From positions 1-5,520 of the forward strand of contig JADZBZ010000009.1 in assembly GCA_020851835.1 (NCBI GenBank): 5,520 nucleotides of DNA, read 5' to 3'. Below, one piece after another: positions 1 through 5,520 of this stretch. The stretch comes from Acidobacteriota bacterium. Its GTDB lineage: Bacteria; Acidobacteriota; Vicinamibacteria; Vicinamibacterales; UBA2999. Made by a program: the position numbers and the translations under genes. The notes under the pieces were generated by a model. It was not told the DNA's origin. It saw only the letters and a list, made by a program, of their open reading frames with translations, and did no database searches. Each line of letters starts with the position of its first letter. Within the stretch, counting starts at the first letter, position 1.

Positions 1-2259
1 CGGGTACGCATCGACCAGCGCGACATGAAGGATTTCCTGGCGGCGTTCAACCTGCAGGACTACGACGTGACCGGCCTGGTGTCTGGCGACTTCCACCTGT
101 ACGGCGAGTACACGCAGCCGTTCGGATTCGGCCGTCTCACCGTGCTGCGCGGGACCGCTTACGGGGAGCCCTTCGCCGAGGCCGAGGCCGCCCTGCGGTT
201 CGAAGGGGCTGGCGTGCGGCTCGATGCCCTCACCGTGCAGAAAGGCGGCACGACGGTCGGCGGTGCCGCATATGTCGGCTGGAACGGCGCCTACTCGTTC
301 AATGCCGACGGCCGCGGGATGGCCGTGGAAACGCTGGCCGTCACGAAGATGGCGAGCGGGCCAGGCTTCACGGGCCTGTTCGACTTCTCGGCTGCGGGCA
401 GCGGCACGTTCGACGAACCCCGCTACGACGTCAAGTTCGGCGTGCGAGATCTGTTCTACGGCGATGAAGGTGTGGGCGAGGTCTCGGGCCGGCTCTCGGT
501 GCGCGATACGGTACTGGTCTACGAAGCGGAAGTGGCATCGACGCGGCTGGCCGCCTCGGGCACGGGCCGCGTGGCCCTCACCGACGAGATGGACGCCGAG
601 CTGTCGATTCGTGTGACCGACACCTCGCTGGATCCGTACCTGCGGGCCTTCCAGCCGCAGCTCTCGCCCTACACATCGGCCGTCGCCAGCGGCGCCATCC
701 GCGTGGTGGGGGAGCTCTCCAACCCCGATGCCCTCCGCGTGGACGTCGAGGTGGACGCCCTGGCGCTGCGATTCTTCGACTACCAGCTCGCCAACGCCAA
801 CCCCATCCGCTTGAGCGTGGACCGCCAAATCCTGCACGTAGACGCACTGAAGCTGATCGGCGAAGACACCGAGCTCGATTTGTCGGGATCGGTCGACCTG
901 CCCCGGCAGGCGCTCGCGCTCTCGGCGAGCGGCGCGGCGAACCTGGCGGTGCTGCAAGGCTTTTTCCCCGACCTCAGGAGTTCTGGCCGCGCCGAGGTCG
1001 AGGCGCGCATCATCGGCACCTCCGATGCGCCGATCGTTTCCGGCACGGCGCTGCTCACCAACGGCCGCCTGCGCAGCTTCGCGGTGCCCCATGCCCTCGA
1101 GGCGGTGAACGGTATCGTCACCTTCAACGCCAACGGCGTGAGCCTCGACGGGCTCAGCGGCCGGGTGGCCGGCGGTCCCGTGCAGTTCGCGGGCCGACTG
1201 GGCCTGTCGGGCTATCAGTTGAGCGAGTACGACGTGACCGCGTCGGCCACCAACATGCGGTTGCGCTTCCCCGAGGGCATGCGGTCGCTCGTCGATGCCG
1301 AGCTGTCGCTAGGTGGCCCCGCCACGGCTCCGGTGCTGAGCGGCTTGGTGACGGTCAACAGCGCCGTCTGGTCGCGGCCCTTCGACACCACCGGCGGGTT
1401 GTTCGGCCTCTCGAACGGCGGGGCCGCCATTCCGGCGGTCGAAGGCGCGCTGGCCGATGTGCCGGCCGGTCGCCTCCGCTACGACATCCGCCTCGTGGCA
1501 CCGTCCACGCTGAGAATCGAGAACGACCAGGCGCGCATCGTCGCCAGTGCCGACCTGAACCTGCGGGGCAGCTACGACCGGCCCGTCGTGATCGGCCGGG
1601 TCGAAATCGAGCGGGGTGAGGTGCAATTCGAGGGACGGCGCTACCTGGTGACGCGGGGCAGCCTCGACTTCACCGATCCCAACCGCCTCCAGCCATTCTT
1701 CGACGTGGAGGCCGAAACGCGCGTGCGCGTGCCCGGCCAGACCTACCGCGTCACGCTGCGCATGGCCGGTACGACCGAACGGCTGCAGCCCGAGTTCACG
1801 TCGGACCCGCCGCTGCCGCCCCTCGAGATTCTGACGATGCTCTTCAGCGATACGACGCCCAGCGGAGACGTCGAGCTCGCCGCCCAGCAGCGACCCAACG
1901 AGCGCGAGCAGCGCCTGCTCGAGGCCAGGGCGACGCGGGCACTCACGGGCACGCTCTCGGCCGAAGTCGGCCGCGTCGTCCAGGAGACCTTCGGCGTGGA
2001 CTCGTTCCAGATCACGCCGCTGCTCGTGGATCCCTACCAGCAGTCCGCCCGGCTCAACGTGAATCCCTCGGCGCGGGTGACGATCGGCAAGCGTATCTCC
2101 GACCGCATCTACCTGACCTACGCGCGCAGCTTGTCGTCCTCCACGCGCGACGAAATCATCCTTCTCGAGTTCGATCAGAGCGATACGCTGGCATGGGTGC
2201 TGTCGCAGAACGAGGATCGGACCTACGCGCTGGAAGTCCGCAAGAGGCACGCCTTCTGA
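1..2259 (+). CDS. tamB: TamB-family translocation/assembly module protein (5'-truncated, C-terminal 752 residues)
   Basis: TamB is a long, mostly beta-stranded periplasmic protein anchored in the inner membrane. It works with an Omp85 partner in outer-membrane protein assembly and, as an AsmA-like repeating-beta-groove protein, in phospholipid transport to the outer membrane (family knowledge). The frame is open from base 1, so the N-terminal anchor and several hundred residues lie upstream; E. coli TamB is about 1,259 residues. Codons 1 to about 515 are alternating hydrophobic/polar beta-strands with a recurring G-x4-P motif. Codons about 520-752 match the conserved TamB C-terminal (DUF490) domain: GRVEIERGEVQF near codons 532-543, then RGSLDF, a DPPLPPLEILTMLFSD segment near codons 602-617, a charged helical linker, and a terminal strand-rich part with TIGKRISDRIYLTYARS. 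I see no cysteine. The protein ends in Phe. Its stop overlaps the bamA start by one base. An ATG at 25 is internal and not the true start. Confidence 0.93.
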   Translation, partial: RVRIDQRDMKDFLAAFNLQDYDVTGLVSGDFHLYGEYTQPFGFGRLTVLRGTAYGEPFAEAEAALRFEGAGVRLDALTVQKGGTTVGGAAYVGWNGAYSFNADGRGMAVETLAVTKMASGPGFTGLFDFSAAGSGTFDEPRYDVKFGVRDLFYGDEGVGEVSGRLSVRDTVLVYEAEVASTRLAASGTGRVALTDEMDAELSIRVTDTSLDPYLRAFQPQLSPYTSAVASGAIRVVGELSNPDALRVDVEVDALALRFFDYQLANANPIRLSVDRQILHVDALKLIGEDTELDLSGSVDLPRQALALSASGAANLAVLQGFFPDLRSSGRAEVEARIIGTSDAPIVSGTALLTNGRLRSFAVPHALEAVNGIVTFNANGVSLDGLSGRVAGGPVQFAGRLGLSGYQLSEYDVTASATNMRLRFPEGMRSLVDAELSLGGPATAPVLSGLVTVNSAVWSRPFDTTGGLFGLSNGGAAIPAVEGALADVPAGRLRYDIRLVAPSTLRIENDQARIVASADLNLRGSYDRPVVIGRVEIERGEVQFEGRRYLVTRGSLDFTDPNRLQPFFDVEAETRVRVPGQTYRVTLRMAGTTERLQPEFTSDPPLPPLEILTMLFSDTTPSGDVELAAQQRPNEREQRLLEARATRALTGTLSAEVGRVVQETFGVDSFQITPLLVDPYQQSARLNVNPSARVTIGKRISDRIYLTYARSLSSSTRDEIILLEFDQSDTLAWVLSQNEDRTYALEVRKRHAF
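103..1596 (+). repeat. Six-copy protein repeat (G-x4-P, about 100-residue period) in TamB
   Basis: Six copies of the motif G-x4-P recur in the TamB beta-region: GEYTQP, GTFDEP, GELSNP, GTSDAP, GPATAP and GSYDRP. Their prolines are window codons 40, 140, 242, 344, 444 and 528, giving spacings of 100, 102, 102, 100 and 84 residues. In four copies the motif is followed by x3-G (for example GTSDAPIVSG and GSYDRPVVIG), and most copies are preceded by alternating hydrophobic residues. The repetition is at protein level; I saw no matching DNA-level repeat. It fits structural units of a repeating-beta-groove protein, but assigning one copy per unit is inference. Confidence 0.72.
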
Positions 2260-2261
2260 TG
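2242..2261 (+). promoter_or_regulatory. tamB/bamA stop-start overlap with weak Shine-Dalgarno
   Basis: The tamB stop TGA (2257-2259) shares its A with the bamA ATG (2259-2261). A GAGG core (2244-2247, within AAGAGG) lies 11 bases before the ATG, which is somewhat far for an ideal ribosome site. The overlap suggests translational coupling by termination and re-initiation. It also supports this ATG over the in-frame ATG at 2193, because a signal peptide begins exactly here. Confidence 0.7.
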
Positions 2262-2318
2262 CGCGTGCTCGCCGTGGCCGTTGCCGGACTGCTGGCCGCC
2301 GTGCCGGCGGCGCGCGCC
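2259..2318 (+). other. Sec signal peptide of BamA
   Basis: Residues 1-20 comprise a short n-region with one Arg (MRV), a hydrophobic core of Ala/Val/Leu and the ending AARA before STQDY. The AxA pattern predicts signal peptidase I cleavage after residue 20. No lipobox cysteine is present. Confidence 0.85.
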
Positions 2319-5201
2319 TCCACCCAGGACTACGTCGGCCGGATCATCGTCGACGTCCGCATCCAGACCACCGACGGAGTGGAGGTGGCGGCGGGCGTTC
2401 GCGACCTGGTGGAAACGCGCGTCGGCGAGCCCCTGTCGATGCAGCGGGTGCGCGACACCATCGACCACTTCGTCGGCCTCGGCGGCTACGACGACGTCCG
2501 CGTGGAGGCCGCGCCGGCGCCGACGGGCAGCGGTGTGGCCCTGACGTGGACCGTGCGGCCCATCCGGCGCATCGTGCACCTGTCGGTGACCGGGCAGGGC
2601 GAGGTGCCGCTGTCCGCGGTGCGCGAGCGGGTGGACGAACGTTTCGGCGAACGGCCGCAGGCGTCGCGGGCGCCGGACATCGCGGCCGAAACCGAGGCCC
2701 TGTACCACGACCACGGGTATCGGACGGCGCGTGTGACGCCCCGGTTGTCGGGCGGCGCCTCGGAAGGCGAGGTCATGCTGGAACTCGCCGTGGAGGCGGG
2801 ACCGCGCACCCGCATCGTTGCATCATCGGTGATCGGAACGCCGACCGAGCCCGCCGCGCGCGTGCTCGAGCGCCTGCAGATCGACCCCGGCAGCCCGTAC
2901 GACGAGGTGGTGCTGCAGGATCGCCTGCGGGCCTACGAGAATCGCCTCAGGTCGGAGGGGTACTACGAGGCTCGCGTCAACGACTCCACCACCTTCGCCG
3001 AGGAGGAGTCGGCGGCCACGGTCGTGGTGACGGTCGACACCGGGCCGCGCGTGCGTCTCGTGTTTGCGGGCGACCCGGTCCCCTCGGGCACGCTCGAGTC
3101 GTTGGTGCCGGTCCGAGAGGAGCGGTCCGTCGACGAAGATCTGCTCGAAGACGCCGGCCGCAACATCGAGGCCTACCTGCGCGAGCGTGGATACCGCAAC
3201 GCCCAGGCGCCCTACGCTCGCGCCGAACGCAACGGCCAGTTGGAGATCACCTTCACCGTGGCTCGAGGCCCCCTTCACCGCGTGGGGACGGTGTCGCTGT
3301 CGGGCAACGTGACGCTTCCACGCGCCGAACTCGAGCCGCTGCTCGGGTTGGCGCGCGGCGACCCGTTCGTCGACGCGCGTGTCGGTGCCATCGCGGCGGC
3401 CATCGAAGAAAGCTATCGCGTACGCGGGTACGAGCGGGCGGCGGTGAAGCCGGCCATCGAGGTACTTCCCGAGCAGACCTCCGACGGCGCCCGGTACCGG
3501 CCGGTGGATGTGCAGTTCACCATCGTCGAAGGCCCGCGGACGACCGTGTCGGCGGTGGCGTTCGAGGGCGCGGAAGGCATCGATCCCGGAACATTGCAGG
3601 CCCTGCTGAGTCTGACGGTGGGGCGCCCGTTCTACCGTCCGCTGCTCTCCGCCGATCGCGACGCTCTCGAGCGCGCCTACCGGAACCAGGGCTTCCTGAA
3701 CGCCACGGTGAGACCCGACGTGACCTTCGTCGACGACAACCATGACGCCCGGGTCGCCTGGACCGTCCACGAAGGTGAGCAGACGCGCGTGGACCGCATC
3801 CTCATCACGGGCAATTCACGGACGGGTGCCGAGGTGATTCGGCGCGAGTTGCGTATCGCGCCGGGCGATCCTCTCGGCGCCGATGCCATCGCCGAGAGCC
3901 AGCGGCGTCTGAGCCAGCTCGGCTTGTTCCGCCGCGTGCGGATCACCGACCTGCCGCGCACGGGCGGTTCCAGTCGCGACGTGCTGGTGAGCGTCGAGGA
4001 GGCGCCGGCGACGACGATCACTTATGGCGGCGGTCTCGAAGTGGGCCGCCGTCCCCGCCAGAGCAGCGACGGTACCGGGGCCCAGGACCGCGTCGAGGTG
4101 GCGCCGCGCGGCTTCTTCGAGATCAGCCGCCGCAATCTCTGGGGCAAGAACCGATCGATCAGCTTCTTCTCGCGTGTCTCGCTGCGTCCGCGCGACCCGG
4201 CCGTGGACAGCACCAACCCCGCCGACGCGAGCGGCTACGGCCTCAACGACTACCGCGTGACTGGCACCTACCGCGAACCGCGCGCCTTCGGGACGCCCGG
4301 CGACGCACAGTTGACGGCGTTTCTCGAGCAGGGGATCCGGGCCAGCTTCACCTTCAACCGACGCGGCGTCCGGGGCGACTACGCGCGCCGGTTCGCGCGC
4401 GGCTTCACGGCCACGGGGCGCTACACCTACGACTACACCCGTCTGTCGAACCAGCAGATCCAGCCGGAGGACCGGCTGCTCATCGACCGACTGTTCCCGC
4501 AGGTCCGCCTGTCGACGTTCTTCGGCGCCGTCCTGCGCGACTCGCGGGACGATGTCCTGGACCCGCAGCGCGGCACGGTGCTGGGTGTGGACGTCTCGGT
4601 TGCCGCGCGCGCCTACGGCTCGGAGGTGGGTTTTGCCAAGACGTTCCTGCAGGGGTTCGCGTATCGTCGCCTGCCGGGGCCAGGCTTCGTGTTGGCGATT
4701 GGCGCCCGCGCCGGCCTGGCCATCGGTTTTCCCCGTGACGTGCCGCGCGTCGACACCGCGGGCAACCCCGTGGCGGGCCCCGACGGACAGCCCTCGGTGG
4801 ACGTCGTGGACGAGTTGCCGGCGAGCGAGCGCTTCTTCGCCGGCGGCGACACGACGGTGCGCGGCTTCGCCCTCGACCGCCTCGGCACGGCCGCCACTCT
4901 CGATCCGCAGGGCTTTCCCCAGGGAGGCAACGGCCTCCTCGTATTCAACGTCGAGCTGCGCACGCCCTACTGGAAGAGCCTGGGTGTGGTCGGGTTCGTC
5001 GATGCCGGCAACGTCTTCGAGCGGGTGGGGGATATCGACGTGGGCGGGCTGAGGGTCGCCACGGGCTTCGGCCTGCGGTATCGCTCGCCGATCGGACCGC
5101 TGCGCGTGGATCTCGGATTCAAGGTGAACCCGCGCCTGCTCGCCACCGGGAACCGCGAACGCGGCGCCATCGTCCACGTCTCACTGGGGCAGGCGTTCTG
5201 A
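2259..5201 (+). CDS. bamA: BamA-type Omp85 outer-membrane protein assembly factor with seven POTRA repeats
   Basis: This is the outer-membrane core of a beta-barrel assembly machine. Periplasmic POTRA domains receive unfolded outer-membrane proteins and the barrel inserts them into the membrane. The start at 2259 gives 980 residues beginning with a clear Sec signal peptide (residues 1-20, AxA cleavage site ARA). Residues about 24-584 form seven POTRA-like repeats. Residues about 585-980 form the Omp85 barrel, with FEISRRNLWGKN (620-631), TYREPRAFG (670-678), RDSRDDVLDPQRG (760-772), FFAGGDTTVRGF (859-870, the loop-6 motif) and a C-terminal beta-signal strand IVHVSLGQAF ending in Phe. E. coli BamA is about 810 residues with five POTRAs, so the extra length is in the periplasmic arm. 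I see no cysteine, so the loop-6 disulfide of E. coli is absent. TamA is the main alternative because tamB is adjacent, but TamA has only three POTRAs. Omp85 membership is near certain; the BamA versus TamA role is less so. Confidence 0.93.
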   Translation: MRVLAVAVAGLLAAVPAARASTQDYVGRIIVDVRIQTTDGVEVAAGVRDLVETRVGEPLSMQRVRDTIDHFVGLGGYDDVRVEAAPAPTGSGVALTWTVRPIRRIVHLSVTGQGEVPLSAVRERVDERFGERPQASRAPDIAAETEALYHDHGYRTARVTPRLSGGASEGEVMLELAVEAGPRTRIVASSVIGTPTEPAARVLERLQIDPGSPYDEVVLQDRLRAYENRLRSEGYYEARVNDSTTFAEEESAATVVVTVDTGPRVRLVFAGDPVPSGTLESLVPVREERSVDEDLLEDAGRNIEAYLRERGYRNAQAPYARAERNGQLEITFTVARGPLHRVGTVSLSGNVTLPRAELEPLLGLARGDPFVDARVGAIAAAIEESYRVRGYERAAVKPAIEVLPEQTSDGARYRPVDVQFTIVEGPRTTVSAVAFEGAEGIDPGTLQALLSLTVGRPFYRPLLSADRDALERAYRNQGFLNATVRPDVTFVDDNHDARVAWTVHEGEQTRVDRILITGNSRTGAEVIRRELRIAPGDPLGADAIAESQRRLSQLGLFRRVRITDLPRTGGSSRDVLVSVEEAPATTITYGGGLEVGRRPRQSSDGTGAQDRVEVAPRGFFEISRRNLWGKNRSISFFSRVSLRPRDPAVDSTNPADASGYGLNDYRVTGTYREPRAFGTPGDAQLTAFLEQGIRASFTFNRRGVRGDYARRFARGFTATGRYTYDYTRLSNQQIQPEDRLLIDRLFPQVRLSTFFGAVLRDSRDDVLDPQRGTVLGVDVSVAARAYGSEVGFAKTFLQGFAYRRLPGPGFVLAIGARAGLAIGFPRDVPRVDTAGNPVAGPDGQPSVDVVDELPASERFFAGGDTTVRGFALDRLGTAATLDPQGFPQGGNGLLVFNVELRTPYWKSLGVVGFVDAGNVFERVGDIDVGGLRVATGFGLRYRSPIGPLRVDLGFKVNPRLLATGNRERGAIVHVSLGQAF
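2328..4010 (+). repeat. Array of seven POTRA domains in BamA
   Basis: Approximate residue limits are P1 24-102, P2 103-182, P3 183-263, P4 264-338, P5 339-426, P6 427-507 and P7 508-584. Each unit shows the beta-alpha-alpha-beta-beta pattern. An aromatic residue after Gly (mostly Gly-Tyr) follows the second helix at Y77, Y154, Y235, Y312, Y391 and F479, with F557 of LGLF in the last unit, giving spacings of 77-88 residues. Units 2-6 end in a hinge of the type EAGPR, DTGPR, ARGPL, VEGPR and HEGEQ. P7 carries the LSQLGLFRRV signature typical of the barrel-proximal POTRA. P1 is the least certain by motif, but it still has G-Y-D-D followed by a beta-strand. Confidence 0.82.
4011..5198 (+). other. 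Omp85 beta-barrel domain of BamA
   Basis: About 396 residues with the landmarks of the Omp85/bacterial surface antigen family. These are the opening strand ATTITYGGGLEVG, the ISRRNLWGKN turn, the SRDDVLDPQRG strand-turn, the loop-6 VRGF motif encoded at 4857-4868, GFVDAGNVF near residues 912-920, the SPIGPLRVDLGF strand pair and a terminal Phe. The size matches the 16-strand barrel of E. coli BamA. A Gly/Pro/Asp-rich stretch (residues about 824-852) precedes the strand leading into loop 6. Confidence 0.9.
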
Positions 5202-5203
5202 TG
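5186..5203 (+). promoter_or_regulatory. bamA/SurA-like stop-start overlap with weak Shine-Dalgarno
   Basis: The bamA stop TGA (5199-5201) shares its A with the next ATG (5201-5203), the same arrangement as at the tamB/bamA junction. A purine-rich GGGGCAGG (5186-5193) lies 7 bases before the ATG and could act as a ribosome site. Translational coupling is likely. Confidence 0.65.
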
Positions 5204-5242
5204 ACGGCCATTGTCGTGGCCTGCGCGTTGCTGGCGCAGGCG
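5201..5242 (+). other. Short putative signal sequence of the SurA-like protein
   Basis: Residues 1-14 (MTAIVVACALLAQA) are hydrophobic and end in an AxA-like AQA. There is no positive charge after Met, and Pro follows at +1. The segment is shorter than a usual Sec signal peptide, so the cleavage position is uncertain. Confidence 0.45.
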
Positions 5243-5520
5243 CCCGAGCTGATCGATCGGTCGCTCGCCATCGTGAGCGGCCGGACGATTACCCTGTCCG
5301 ATGCGCGCACGGCGCTCGCGCTCGGCCTGATCGAGGGCCGCGCCGTGGACGCGGACGTCGTGCGGCGTCTGGTGGACCGCGAGCTGATGCTCCGCGAGGC
5401 CGATCGGTACGCCCCGCCCGAACCGCCGGCCGATCAGGTGGACGCAGGTGTTGCCCGCGCCCGTCAGCGGGCGGGCGGCGACGAGGCGCTCGCCCGCGTT
5501 CTGGAGGCGGGCGGCTTCAC
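5201..5520 (+). CDS. SurA N-terminal-domain periplasmic chaperone/peptidyl-prolyl isomerase (3'-truncated)
   Basis: The first 106 complete codons of a gene that leaves the window. After a short hydrophobic leader (residues 1-14), the sequence LIDRSLAIVSGRTITLSD (residues 17-34) closely follows the SurA opening pattern, in which a V/I-D-R-I-V-A-V-V-N-G-type strand leads into a helix. It continues with a helix RRLVDRELMLREADRY (55-70), a Pro-rich turn, a charged helix and LEAGGFT, as in SurA_N domains. SurA-type proteins bind unfolded outer-membrane proteins in the periplasm and deliver them to BamA, so the position directly after bamA fits. Parvulin isomerase domains, if present, would lie beyond the window; E. 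coli SurA has two and is 428 residues long. The leader has no basic residue and a Pro at the likely cleavage site, so export is inferred with some doubt. Trigger-factor-like or PpiD-type relatives are alternatives. Confidence 0.78.
   Translation, partial: MTAIVVACALLAQAPELIDRSLAIVSGRTITLSDARTALALGLIEGRAVDADVVRRLVDRELMLREADRYAPPEPPADQVDAGVARARQRAGGDEALARVLEAGGF

Noticed and set aside
1309..2250. Antisense open frame (313 codons) opposite the tamB C-terminal domain
   Set aside because: It shadows a conserved TamB domain, has low-complexity Arg/Gly/His-rich composition, and no independent evidence of translation.
2193..2258. Upstream in-frame ATG for bamA that would add 22 residues
   Set aside because: The extra residues are charged and would bury the signal peptide. 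The ATG at 2259 begins a textbook signal sequence and gives the same one-base overlap as the next junction.
2546..3745. Plus-strand open frame (399 codons) in another frame inside bamA
   Set aside because: The product is strongly Arg/Gly-biased and the overlapping frame encodes clear POTRA repeats. It is a GC-driven artefact.
3816..5177. Long antisense open frame (453 codons) opposite the bamA barrel region
   Set aside because: It lies opposite a well-recognised Omp85 coding region. Its translation is rich in Arg, Ala, His and Gly without recognisable motifs, as expected from GC-rich complementary codons.
2259..5201. Naming the Omp85 gene tamA because it follows tamB
   Set aside because: TamA has three POTRAs, while this protein has about seven and is followed by a SurA-like chaperone gene. 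BamA is the better name, although a dual role is possible.
5216..5227. Lipobox (VVAC) suggesting the third protein is a lipoprotein
   Set aside because: The cysteine is at residue 8 with no basic n-region, too short for a normal lipoprotein signal. It is kept only as a remark under the signal-sequence finding.
1..5520. CRISPR, tRNA/rRNA, insertion sequence, terminator hairpin or promoter
   Set aside because: Every base lies in one of three overlapping coding regions. I saw no spaced direct repeats at DNA level, no terminal inverted repeats, no hairpin followed by a T-run, and no convincing promoter boxes.

Overview
The window is fully coding on the + strand and holds part of a compact outer-membrane biogenesis operon from a GC-rich, double-membraned (diderm) bacterium. 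G and C bases clearly dominate, and third codon positions are almost always G or C. The tamB-bamA-SurA-like order, the style of the POTRA and barrel sequences, and the base composition remind me of Acidobacteriota (Vicinamibacteria-like). That placement is an inference from memory and not a search result.

Layout: (1) Positions 1-2259 are the 3' part of a tamB homologue. Its start lies upstream of the window. The 752 visible codons contain a periplasmic beta-repeat region and the conserved C-terminal TamB (DUF490) domain. (2) Positions 2259-5201 are a complete bamA-type Omp85 gene of 980 codons. It has a signal peptide, seven POTRA-like repeats where E. coli BamA has five, and a C-terminal 16-strand-type beta-barrel with the VRGF loop-6 motif. 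(3) Positions 5201-5520 are the first 106 complete codons of a SurA-N-domain protein, probably a periplasmic chaperone or prolyl isomerase, which runs off the window.

The genes are joined by two identical one-base stop/start overlaps, each within the octamer TTCTGATG. There is no intergenic DNA, and I saw no promoter, terminator, RNA gene, mobile element or CRISPR. The promoter must lie upstream of the window, and translation of the second and third genes is probably coupled to the gene before each.

The three products fit one envelope task. A SurA-like chaperone would escort unfolded outer-membrane proteins through the periplasm. The Omp85 protein would receive them on its POTRA arm and insert them into the outer membrane. 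TamB would span the periplasm and partner with the Omp85 protein and/or carry lipid along its hydrophobic groove. I did not find an undescribed system. The points most worth a second look are the seven-POTRA arm next to tamB, the regular ~100-residue G-x4-P repeat in TamB, and the minimal signal sequence of the third protein.
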